10,135 nucleotides of DNA. Origin: Albugo candida. Lineage: Eukaryota; Oomycota; Peronosporomycetes; Albuginales; Albuginaceae. The notes beneath the pieces were generated by a model. The model made no database searches, was not told the origin of the DNA, and worked only from the letters and a program-made list of their open reading frames with translations. Position numbers and translations under genes: made by a program. Shown one piece after another: positions 1 through 8,239 of this stretch. The stretch's first letter is position 1. The number at the start of each line of letters is the position of its first letter. The stretch spans positions 1 to 10,135 of the forward strand of contig CAJNAR010000138.1 of NCBI GenBank assembly GCA_905220665.1. The letters are read 5' to 3'.

Positions 1-635
1 ACCCGGGCAATTTAACACTGGTATCAAATCGTGGTACAAGTGTCTTTCCATTGCCAAAGAAATATACTCATCTGCTATATTCAGTGAATAGTACTGATAG
101 CGTGAGACTATATGCTGATGTCATTTTGCATTAGTCTTGGAACTTTTAATACTATTTTTCAAAGCGAAGCTACCTCATGCACCTCATTCTATGAATTGCT
201 TACGACACGTTGCAAGATATAACGTAGCATCGTTTGATGCGGTTCACATATCCTACATGCTTGCTCATTCTCTCGTAGTTTTCTCTTACTCGTCTCCTGT
301 CTCTGAAAAAAGCCTCGCAGATCAGTACAACAAAAGGTCAACGATTGTATTTTAGTCCGAGAAAAAAAGTGATTTTCCGAAAGAATGGGCTTGTTTTTTA
401 AAAAAAAAATGCCGTGTCTCCTCCAAATGATCCTATTTTGTGGACAGAAGTGCCAATATCTATTTTTTGAAGAACCGATCAAATCGCTTTTCTTCTTGGT
501 GCCTTTCAAAACGTCGGATTATATCTCTTTCGTTTACGAAAAGGCTACAGTTGCTAGCAACCCCGTTTCATAGATAACGGCACTTACTAAGACAATCATT
601 GTGTACATGAGAACGGTCGTTTGGAGAATCCATAC
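1..635. repeat. Satellite unit 1 (635 bp, most divergent copy)
   Basis: This type A unit has more private changes than any other. They include GCGTGAGAC, TTGATGCGG in place of TTGATCCGG, ATTGTATTTTAG, AGTGATTTTCC after the A run, T6 followed directly by A10 in place of T6-C-A7-TC, AAATCGC, and CCTTTCAAAACG. It also has a 6-bp loss (AATGAG) near 579. Together these losses account for its short length. It retains both small palindromes, at 528-541 and 550-561. Its divergence could mean it lies nearer the array edge or belongs to another part of a larger higher-order repeat. Confidence 0.93.
528..561. other. Pair of small palindromes (representative, unit 1)
   Basis: TTTCGTTTACGAAA at 528-541 is a 6-bp inverted repeat with a 2-base spacer. 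GTTGCTAGCAAC at 550-561 is a perfect 12-bp palindrome. The pair recurs at the same place in every complete unit. In most type A units the first has one mismatch (TTTTGTTTACGAAA). In units 9, 10 and 12 the second is broken to GTGTCTAGCAAC. Both are intact in units 1 and 8. Palindromes of this size can be protein sites or chance; I see no match to a known site. Confidence 0.55.
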
Positions 636-766
636 ACCCGGGCAATTTAACACTGGTATCAAATCGTGGTACAAGTGTCTTTCCATTGCCAAAGAAATAT
701 ACTCATCTGCTATATTCAGTGAATAGTACTGATAGCGTGAAACTATATGCTGATGTCATTTTGCAT
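611..766 (+). other. Second open frame across the unit boundary (52 codons, not called as a gene)
   Basis: A different plus-strand frame is open from after TGA (608-610) to TAG (767-769), spanning the junction between units 1 and 2. It has no ATG. In the long units the duplication junction fuses the frame of the longest open segment to the end of this one, giving 90-codon TTG-started frames at 772-1044, 6817-7089 and 8376-8648. These look accidental. There is no evidence of translation signals or a conserved start. Confidence 0.25.
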
Positions 767-1551
767 TAGTCTTGGAACTTTTAATACTATTTTTCAAAGC
801 GAAGCTACCTCATGCACCTCATTCTATGAATTGTTTACGACACGTTGCAAGATATAACGTAGCATCGCTTGATCCGGTTCACATATCCTACATGCTTGCT
901 CATTCTCTCGTAGTTTTCTCTTACTCGTCTCCTGTCTCTGAAAAAAGCGTGGCAGATCAGTACAACAAAAGGTCAACGATTGTGCTATATTCAGTGAATA
1001 GTACTGATAGCGTGAAACTATATGCTGATGTCATTTTGCATTAGTCTTGGAACTTTTAATACTATTTTTCAAAGCGAAGCTACCTCATGCACCTCATTCT
1101 ATGAATTGTTTACGACACGTTGCAAGATATAACGTAGCATCGTTTGATCCGGTTCACATATCCTACATGCTTGCTCATTCTCTCGTAGTTTTCTCTTACT
1201 CGTCTCCTGTCTCTGAAAAAAGCCTCGCAGATCAGTACAGCATAAGGTCAACGATTGTGTTTTAGTCCGAGAAAAAAGAGACTTTCCGAAAGAATGGGCT
1301 TGTTTTTTCAAAAAAATCATGCCGTGTCTCCTCCAAGTGATCCTATTTTGTGGACAGAAGTGCCAATATCTATTTTTTGAAGAACCGATCGAATCGCTTT
1401 TCTTCTTGGTGCCTTTGAAAAGGTCGGATTATATCTCTTTTGTTTACGAAAAGGCTACAGTTGCTAGCAACCCCGTTTCATAGATAACGAATGAGGCACT
1501 TACTAAGACAATCATTGTGTACATGAGAACGGGCGTTTGGAGAATCCATAC
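636..1551. repeat. Satellite unit 2 (916 bp, long unit with internal duplication)
   Basis: This type A unit carries a tandem duplication of a 275-bp internal segment (708-982 and 983-1257). The first copy has GCGTGGCAG where ordinary units have GCCTCGCAG, and the private GCATCGCTTG. The second copy has AGCATAAGG before the normal downstream sequence resumes with TTTTAGTCC. The A run is 6 long, and the unit ends with the CGGGCG variant shared with units 3, 13 and 14. It is the counterpart of unit 13 in the ~7.6-kb higher-order repeat. Confidence 0.94.
708..1257. repeat. Internal 275-bp tandem duplication in unit 2
   Basis: Copy a is 708-982 and copy b is 983-1257, both starting TGCTATATTCAG. 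The junction reads GATTGTGCTATATTC. It fuses the sequence that normally continues GATTGTGTTTTAG to the sequence normally preceded by CATCTGCTATATTC, so the breakpoint shares only TG (2-bp microhomology). Copy a carries two linked changes (GCGTGGCAG for GCCTCGCAG) not found in ordinary units. Confidence 0.95.
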
Positions 1552-2192
1552 ACCCGGGCAATTTAACACTGGTATCAAATCGTGGTACAAGTGTCTTTCC
1601 ATTGCCAAAGAAATATACTCATCTGCTATATTCAGTAAATAGTACTGATAGCGTGAAACTATATGCTGATGTCATTTTGCATTAGTCTTGGAACTTTTAA
1701 TACTATTTTTCAAAGCGAAGCTACCTCATGCACCTCATTCTATGAATTGTTTACGACACGTTGCAAGATATAACGTAGCATCGTTTGATCCGGTTCACAT
1801 ATCCTACATGCTTGCTCATTCTCTCGTAGTTTTCTCTTACTCGTCTCCTGTCTCTGAAAAAAGCCTCGCAGATCAGTACAGCAAAAGGTCAACGATTGTG
1901 TTTTAGTCCGAGAAAAAAGAGACTTTCCGAAAGAATGGGCTTGTTTTTTCAAAAAAATCATGTCGTGTCTCCTCCAAATGATCCTATTTTGTGGACAGAA
2001 GTGCCAATATCTATTTTTTGAAGAACCGATCGAATCGCTTTTCTTCTTGATGCCTTTGAAAAGGTCGGATTATATCTGTTTTGTTTACGAAAAGGCTACA
2101 GTTGCTAGCAACCCCGTTTCATAGATAACGAATGAGGCACTTACTAAGACAATCATTGTGTACATGAGAACGGGCGTTTGGAGAATCCATAC
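1552..2192. repeat. Satellite unit 3 (641 bp)
   Basis: This type A unit has CAGTAAATAG, AGCAAAAGG, a 6-A run and CATGTCGTG. The variants CTTGATGCC and TATCTGTTTTG occur elsewhere only in unit 14, and identify units 3 and 14 as higher-order counterparts. It ends with the CGGGCG variant. Confidence 0.95.
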
Positions 2193-2833
2193 ACCCGGGC
2201 AATTCAACACTGGTTTCAAATCGTGGTACAAGTGTCTTTCCATTGCCAAAGAAATATACTCATCTGCTATATTCAGTGAATAGTACTGATAGCGTGACAC
2301 TATATGCTGATGTCATTTTGCATTAGTCTTGGAACTTTTAATACTTTTTTCAAAGCGAAGCTACCTCATGCACCTCATTCTATGAATTGTTTACGACACG
2401 TTGCAAGATATAACGTAGCATCGTTTGATCCGGTTCACATATCCTACATGCTTGCTCATTCTCTCGTAGTTTTCTCTTACTCGTCTCCTGTCTCTGAAAA
2501 AAGCCTCGCAGATCAGTACAACAAAAGGTCAACGATTGTGTTTTAGTCCGAGAAAAAAAGAGACTTTCCGAAAGAATGGGCTTGTTTTTTCAAAAAAATC
2601 ATGTCGTGTCTCCTCCAAGTGATCCTATTTTGTGGACAGGAGTGCCAATATCTATTTTTTGAAGAACCGATCGAATCGCTTTTCTTCTTGGTGCCTTTGA
2701 AAAGGTCGGATTATATCTCTTTTGTTGACGAAAAGGCTACAGTTGCTAGCAACCCCGTTTCATAGATAACGAATGAGGCACTTACTAAGACAATCATTGT
2801 GTACATGAGAACGGTCGTTTGGAGAATCCATAC
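2193..2833. repeat. Satellite unit 4 (641 bp)
   Basis: This type A unit opens with CAATTCAACACTGGTTTC, a pair of changes shared only with units 11 and 15. GCGTGACAC and the one-base deletion giving AATACTTTTTTC are shared only with unit 15. It has a 7-A run, GGACAGGAG (also in unit 6) and a private TTGTTGACG in the region of the first palindrome. The deletion links an upstream ATG at 2304 to the usual open frame, giving an 80-codon ATG-started frame ending at 2546; I regard this as fortuitous. Confidence 0.95.
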
Positions 2834-3474
2834 ACCCGGGCAATTTAACACTGGTATCAAATCGTGGTACAAGTGTCTTTCCATTGCCAAAGAAATATAC
2901 TCATCTGCTATATTCAGTAAATAGTACTGATAGCGTGAAACTATATGCTGATGTCATTTTGCATTAGTCTTGGAACTTTTAATACTATTTTTCAAAGCGA
3001 AGCTACCTCATGCACCTCATTCTATGAATTGTTTACGACACGTTGCAAGATATAACGTAGCATCGTTTGATCCGGTTCACATATCCTACATGCTTGCTCA
3101 TTCTCTCGTAGTTTTCTCTTACTCGTCTCCTGTCTCTGAAAAAAGCCTCGCAGATCAGTACAACAAAAGGTCAACGATTGTGTTTTAGTCCGAGAAAAAA
3201 GAGACTTTCCGAAAGAATGGGCTTGTTTTTTCAAAAAAATCATGTCGTGTCTCCTCCAAATGATCCTATTTTGTGGACAGAAGTGCCAATATCTATTTTT
3301 TGAAGAACCGATCGAATCGCTTTTCTTCTTGGTGCCTTTGAAAAGGTCGGATTATATCTCTTTTGTTTACGAAAAGGCTACAGTTGCTAGCAACCCCGTT
3401 TCATAGATAACGAATGAGGCACTTACTAAGACAATCATTGTGTACATGAGAACGGTCGTTTGGAGAATCCATAC
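2834..3474. repeat. Satellite unit 5 (641 bp)
   Basis: This type A unit is close to the array consensus, with CAGTAAATAG, AACAAAAGG, a 6-A run, CATGTCGTG and CGGTCG. I saw no private change in it. Confidence 0.95.
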
Positions 3475-4112
3475 ACCCGGGCAATTTAACACTGGTATCA
3501 AATCGTGGTACAAGTGTCTTTCCATTGCCAAAGAAATATACTCATCTGCTATATTCAGTAAATAGTACTGATAGCGTGAAGCTATATGCTGATGTCATTT
3601 TGCATTAGTCTTGGAACTTTTAGTACTATTTTTCAAAGCGAAGCTACCTCATGCACCTTATTCTATGAATTGTTTACGACACGTTGCAAGATATAACGTA
3701 GCATCGTTTGATCCGGTTCACATATCCTACATGCTTGCTCATTCTCTCGTAGTTTTCTCTTACTCGTCTCCTGTCTCTGGAAAAAGCCTCGCAGATCAGT
3801 ACAACAAAAGGTCAACGATTGTGTTTTAGTCCGAGAAAAAAGAGACTTTCCGAAAGAATGGGCTTGTTTCAAAAAAATCATGTCGTGTCTCCTCCAAGTG
3901 ATCCTATTTTGTGGACAGGAGTGCCAATATCTATTTTTTGAAGAACCGATCGAATCGCTTTTCTTCTTGGTGCCTTTGAAAAGGTCGGATTATATCTCTT
4001 TTGTTTACGAAAAGGCTACAGTTGCGAGCAACCCCGTTTCATAGATAACGAATGAGGCACTTACTAAGACAATCATTGTGTACATGAGAACGGTCGTTTG
4101 GAGAATCCATAC
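3475..4112. repeat. Satellite unit 6 (638 bp)
   Basis: This type A unit is 3 bp short because the T6 run is reduced to T3 (CTTGTTTCAAAAAAATC) near 3865. Private changes are GCGTGAAGC, TTTTAGTAC, CACCTTATTC, TCTCTGGAAAAAGC and GTTGCGAGCAAC; the last alters the centre of the second palindrome. It shares GGACAGGAG with unit 4. Confidence 0.95.
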
Positions 4113-4754
4113 ACCCGGGCAATTTAACACTGGTATCAAATCGTGGTACAAGTGTCTTTCCATTGCCAAAGAAATACACTCATCTGCTATATTCAGTAAA
4201 TAGTACTGATAGCGTGAAACTATATGCTGATGTCATTTTGCATTAGTCTTGGAACTTTTAATACTATTTTTCAAAGCGAAGCTACCTCATGCACCTCATT
4301 CTATGAATTGTTTACGACACGTTGCAAGATATAACGTAGCATCGTTTGATCCGGTTCACATATCCTACATGCTTGCTCATTCTCTCGTAGTTTTCTCTTA
4401 CTCGTCTCCTGTCTCTGAAAAAAGCCTCGCAGATCAGTACAACAAAAGGTCAACGATTGTGTTTTAGTCCGAGAAAAAAAGAGACTTTCCGAAAGAATGG
4501 GCTTGTTTTTTCAAAAAAATCATGCCGTGTCTCCTCCAAGTGATCCTATTTTGTGGACAGAAGTGCCAATATCTATTTTTTGAAGAACCGATCGAATCGC
4601 TTTTCTTCTTGGTGCCTTTGAAAAGGTCGGATTATATCTCTTTTGTTTACGAAAAGGCTACAGTTGCTAGCAACCCCGTTTCATAGATAACGAATGAGGC
4701 ACTTACTAAGACAATCATTGTGTACATGAGAACGGTCGTTTGGAGAATCCATAC
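4113..4754. repeat. Satellite unit 7 (642 bp)
   Basis: This is the last type A unit before the type B block. It has a 7-A run, AACAAAAGG, CATGCCGTG and CTTTTGTTTACG, with a private AAATACACTC near 4172. The downstream neighbour switches to type B at once, so the A/B boundary lies between about 4680 and 4800. Confidence 0.95.
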
Positions 4755-5396
4755 ACCCGGGCAATTTAACACTGGTATCAAATCGTGGTACAAGTGTGTT
4801 GCCATTGCCAAAGAAATATACTCATCTGCTATATTCAGTAAATAGTACTGATAGCGTGAAACTATATGCTGATGTCATTTTGCATTAGTCTTGGAACTTT
4901 TCATACTATTTTTCAATGCGAAGCTACCTCATGCACCTCATTCTATGAATTATTTACGACACGTTGCAAGATATAACGTAGCATCGTTTGATCCGGTTCA
5001 CATATCCTACATGCTTGCTCATTCTCTCGTAGTTTTCTCTTACTCGTCTCCTGTCTCTGAAAAAAGCCTCGCAGATCAGTACAGCATAAGGTCAACGATT
5101 GTGTTTTAGTCCGAGAAAAAAAGAGACTTTCCGAAAGAATGGGCTTGTTTTTTCAAAAAAATCATGTCGTGCCTCCTCCAAATGATCCTATTTTGTGGAC
5201 AGAAGTGCCAATATCTATTTTTTGAAGAACCGATCGAATCGCTTTTCTTCTTGGTGCCTTTGAAAAGGTCGGATTATATCACTTTCGTTTACGAAAAGGC
5301 TACAGTTGCTAGCAACCCCGTTTCAAAGATAACAAATGAAGCACTTACTTAAACAATCATTGTGTACATGAGAACGGTCGTTTGGAGAATCCATAC
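4755..5396. repeat. Satellite unit 8 (642 bp, type B)
   Basis: This is the first type B unit. It has GTGTGTTGCC in place of GTGTCTTTCC, TTTTCATAC, TTCAATGCG, GAATTATTTACG, AGCATAAGG, CATGTCGTGCC, TATCACTTTCG and TTTCAAAGATAACAAATGAAG. Unlike units 9, 10 and 12 it keeps the GTTGCTAGCAAC palindrome, so both palindromes are intact here (5283-5296 and 5305-5316). Its end reads CTTACTTAAAC, which is private. Confidence 0.95.
5116..5161. other. A-tract / T-tract cluster (representative, unit 8)
   Basis: An A7 run (5116-5122) is followed about 25 bases later by T6-C-A7 (5148-5161). The same arrangement is present in every complete unit. The first A run varies between 6 and 7, and unit 6 shortens the T run to 3. 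These runs cause most unit-length differences. Such tracts are commonly associated with bent, nucleosome-positioning DNA in satellites; that role is inference. Confidence 0.5.
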
Positions 5397-6038
5397 ACCC
5401 GGGCAATTTAACACTGGTATCAAATCGTGGTACAAGTGTGTTGCCATTGCCAAAGAAATATACTCATCTGCTATATTCAGTAAATAGTACTGATAGCGTG
5501 AAACTATATGCTGATGTCATTTTGCATTAGTCTTGGAACTTTTCATACTATTTTTCAATGCGAAGCTACCTCATGCACCTCATTCTATGAATTGTTTACG
5601 ACACGTTGCAAGATATAACGTAGCATCGTTTGATCCGGTTCACATATCCTACATGCTTGCTCATTCTCTCGTAGTTTTCTCTTACTCGTCTCCTGTCTCT
5701 GAAAAAAGCCTCGCAGATCAGTACAGCATAAGGTCAACGATTGTGTTTTAGTCCGAGAAAAAAAGAGACTTTCCGAAAGAATGGGCTTGTTTTTTCAAAA
5801 AAATCATGTCGTGCCTCCTCCAAATGATCCTATTTTGTGGACAGAAGTGCCAATATCTATTTTTTGAAGAACCGATCGAATCGCTTTTCTTCTTGGTGCC
5901 TTTGAAAAGGTCGGATTATATCACTTTCGTTTACGAAAAGGCTACAGTGTCTAGCAACCCCGTTTCAAAGATAACAAATGAAGCACTTACTTAGACAATC
6001 ATTGTGTACATGAGAACGGTCGTTTGGAGAATCCATAC
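5397..6038. repeat. Satellite unit 9 (642 bp, type B)
   Basis: This type B unit is almost identical to unit 8 and shares TTTTCATAC and CATGTCGTGCC with it. It differs by GAATTGTTTACG (the type A base), by ACAGTGTCTAGC replacing ACAGTTGCTAGC, and by ending CTTACTTAGAC. The adjacent near-identity with unit 8 suggests a recent one-unit duplication. Confidence 0.95.
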
Positions 6039-6126
6039 ACCCGGGCAATTTAACACTGGTATCAAATCGTGGTACAAGTGTGTTGCCATTGCCAAAGAAA
6101 TATACTCATCTGCTATATTCAGTAAA
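5515..6126 (+). other. Recurrent, mostly open reading frame across units 9-10 (not called as a gene)
   Basis: One plus-strand frame is open for 78 codons (5515-5748), stopped by TAG, open for 80 codons (5752-5991), stopped by TAG, and open for 44 codons (5995-6126). A cluster of four stops follows (TAG, TGA, TAG, TGA within 6127-6156). Units of 642 bp are exactly 214 codons, so the frame recurs in register. The first segment has no ATG upstream of residue 19 of its TTG-started part. Changes between units are nearly all amino-acid changing (K/N, C/Y, P/A, L/V, N/S, K/I, E/G), and units with a 6-A run lose the frame at the A run. This argues against a protein under selection. It may be chance or the relic of a coding sequence; I recognise no family. 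Confidence 0.3.
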
Positions 6127-6680
6127 TAGTACTGATAGCGTGAAACTATATGCTGATGTCATTTTGCATTAGTCTTGGAACTTTTAATTCTATTTTTCAA
6201 TGCGAAGCTACCTCATGCACCTCATTCTATGAATTATTTACGACACGTTGCAAGATATAACGTAGCATCGTTTGATCCGGTTCACATATCCTACATGCTT
6301 GCTCATTCTCTCGTAGTTTTCTCTTACTCGTCTCCTGTCTCTGAAAAAAGCCTCGCAGATCAGTACAGCATAAGGTCAACGATTGTGTTTTAGTCCGAGA
6401 AAAAAAGAGACTTTCCGAAAGAATGGGCTTGTTTTTTCAAAAAAATCATGCCGTGTCTCCTCCAAGTGATCCTATTTTGTGGACAGAAGTGCCAATATCT
6501 ATTTTTTGAAGAACCGATCGAATCGCTTTTCTTCTTGGTGCCTTTGAAAAGGTCGGATTATATCACTTTCGTTTACGAAAAGGCTACAGTGTCTAGCAAC
6601 CCCGTTTCAAAGATAACAAATGAAGCACTTACTTAGACAATCATTGTGTACATGAGAACGGTCGTTTGGAGAATCCATAC
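6039..6680. repeat. Satellite unit 10 (642 bp, type B)
   Basis: This type B unit has the subtype change TTTTAATTC (units 8 and 9 have TTTTCATAC), and CATGCCGTGTC with CCAAGTGATCC as in type A. Compared base by base by eye, I see no difference from unit 12. It is the short half of the first 1559-bp dimer. Confidence 0.95.
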
Positions 6681-7597
6681 ACCCGGGCAATTCAACACTG
6701 GTTTCAAATCGTGGTACAAGTGTCTTTCCATTGCCAAAGAAATATACTCATCTGCTATATTCAGTAAATAGTACTGATAGCGTGAAACTATATGCTGATG
6801 TCATTTTGCATTAGTCTTGGAACTTTTAATACTATTTTTCAAAGCGAAGCTACCTCATGCACCTCATTCTATGAATTGTTTACGACACGTTGCAAGATAT
6901 AACGTAGCATCGTTTGATCCGGTTCACATATCCTACATGCTTGCTCATTCTCTCGTAGTTTTCTCTTACTCGTCTCCTGTCTCTGAAAAAAGCGTGGCAG
7001 ATCAGTACAACAAAAGGTCAACGATTGTGCTATATTCAGTGAATAGTACTGATAGCGTGAAACTATATGCTGATGTCATTTTGCATTAGTCTTGGAACTT
7101 TTAATACTATTTTTCAAAGCGAAGCTACCTCATGCACCTCATTCTATGAATTGTTTACGACACGTTGCAAGATATAACGTAGCATCGTTTGATCCGGTTC
7201 ACATATCCTACATGCTTGCTCATTCTCTCGTAGTTTTCTCTTACTCGTCTCCTGTCTCTGAAAAAAGCCTCGCAGATCAGTACAGCATAAGGTCAACGAT
7301 TGTGTTTTAGTCCGAGAAAAAAAGAGACTTTCCGAAAGAATGGGCTTGTTTTTTCAAAAAAATCATGCCGTGTCTCCTCCAAGTGATCCTATTTTGTGGA
7401 CAGAAGTGCCAATATCTATTTTTTGAAGAACCGATCGAATCGCTTTTCTTCTTGGTGCCTTTGAAAAGGTCGGATTATATCTCTTTTGTTTACGAAAAGG
7501 CTACAGTTGCTAGCAACCCCGTTTCATAGATAACGAATGAGGCACTTACTTAGACAATCATTGTGTACATGAGAACGGTCGTTTGGAGAATCCATAC
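6681..7597. repeat. Satellite unit 11 (917 bp, long mosaic unit)
   Basis: This long unit has the 275-bp duplication at 6753-7027 and 7028-7302. It begins like units 4 and 15 (CAATTCAACACTGGTTTC) and continues with the long-unit core. It keeps the type A CATAGATAACGAATGAGG, then ends with CTTACTTAGAC as in type B. It therefore joins at least three sources, which is evidence of exchange within units. Confidence 0.94.
6753..7302. repeat. Internal 275-bp tandem duplication in unit 11
   Basis: Copy a is 6753-7027 and copy b is 7028-7302. The junction is the same to the base as in units 2 and 13, and copy a has the same GCGTGGCAG signature. Copy a begins with CAGTAAATAG and copy b with CAGTGAATAG. 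Confidence 0.95.
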
Positions 7598-8239
7598 ACC
7601 CGGGCAATTTAACACTGGTATCAAATCGTGGTACAAGTGTGTTGCCATTGCCAAAGAAATATACTCATCTGCTATATTCAGTAAATAGTACTGATAGCGT
7701 GAAACTATATGCTGATGTCATTTTGCATTAGTCTTGGAACTTTTAATTCTATTTTTCAATGCGAAGCTACCTCATGCACCTCATTCTATGAATTATTTAC
7801 GACACGTTGCAAGATATAACGTAGCATCGTTTGATCCGGTTCACATATCCTACATGCTTGCTCATTCTCTCGTAGTTTTCTCTTACTCGTCTCCTGTCTC
7901 TGAAAAAAGCCTCGCAGATCAGTACAGCATAAGGTCAACGATTGTGTTTTAGTCCGAGAAAAAAAGAGACTTTCCGAAAGAATGGGCTTGTTTTTTCAAA
8001 AAAATCATGCCGTGTCTCCTCCAAGTGATCCTATTTTGTGGACAGAAGTGCCAATATCTATTTTTTGAAGAACCGATCGAATCGCTTTTCTTCTTGGTGC
8101 CTTTGAAAAGGTCGGATTATATCACTTTCGTTTACGAAAAGGCTACAGTGTCTAGCAACCCCGTTTCAAAGATAACAAATGAAGCACTTACTTAGACAAT
8201 CATTGTGTACATGAGAACGGTCGTTTGGAGAATCCATAC
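7598..8239. repeat. Satellite unit 12 (642 bp, type B)
   Basis: This type B unit is indistinguishable by eye from unit 10, including TTTTAATTC, GAATTATTTACG and ACAGTGTCTAGC. It is the short half of the second 1559-bp dimer and the last unit of the first ~7.6-kb higher-order period. Confidence 0.95.

Larger units (their letters stand above)
4755..6680. repeat. Block of three consecutive type B units (units 8-10)
   Basis: Units 8, 9 and 10 share linked variants spread over the whole unit: GTGTGTTGCC, TTCAATGCG, AGCATAAGG, TATCACTTTCG and CAAAGATAACAAATGAAGC. The only other type B unit is unit 12. The block shows local homogenisation of a second haplotype inside a type A array. Confidence 0.88.
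636..8239. repeat. Higher-order repeat, ~7.6 kb, 11 units (units 2-12)
   Basis: Units 13, 14 and 15 reproduce the private variants of units 2, 3 and 4 in the same order. Units 2 and 13 carry the 275-bp internal duplication. Units 3 and 14 share CTTGATGCC and TATCTGTTTTG. Units 4 and 15 share CAATTCAACACTGGTTTC, GCGTGACAC and the same single-base deletion in the T-rich stretch. Unit starts are offset by 7604, 7605 and 7606 bp, the drift coming from one extra A per unit in the poly-A run. One full higher-order period is therefore 636-8239. Only 1.9 kb of the second copy is present, so the period rests on three units. Confidence 0.82.

Noticed and set aside
137..355. 72-codon plus-strand frame repeated in nearly every unit
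   Set aside because: It starts at TTG, with the first in-frame ATG 18 codons later. Changes between copies are almost all amino-acid changing, and no domain, signal peptide or translation signal is recognisable. Repetition alone explains its conservation.
528..541. CENP-B-box-like centromere protein site
   Set aside because: The CG-containing palindrome does not fit the TTCGNNNNANNCGGG pattern, and I found no other match in the unit.
1099..1320. Minus-strand 73-codon frame (also at 1740-1961 and 3022-3243)
   Set aside because: It is a shadow of the plus-strand sequence, appears only where the A run is 6 long, and is lost in 642-bp units. It has no recognisable domain.
1314..1500. Bacterial-type terminator from the T6-C-A7 inverted stretch
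   Set aside because: The A/T tracts can pair weakly, but there is no GC-rich stem with a following U run and no gene upstream for it to end.
2085..2300. Minus-strand 71-codon frame identical at 9691-9906
   Set aside because: The identity reflects the ~7.6-kb higher-order repeat (units 3-4 and 14-15), not selection. The frame exists only because of the private changes of those units.
2304..2546. 80-codon ATG-started frame in unit 4
   Set aside because: It is created by a one-base deletion that joins two frames. It occurs in only one complete unit (and would recur in unit 15), and lacks any recognisable domain.
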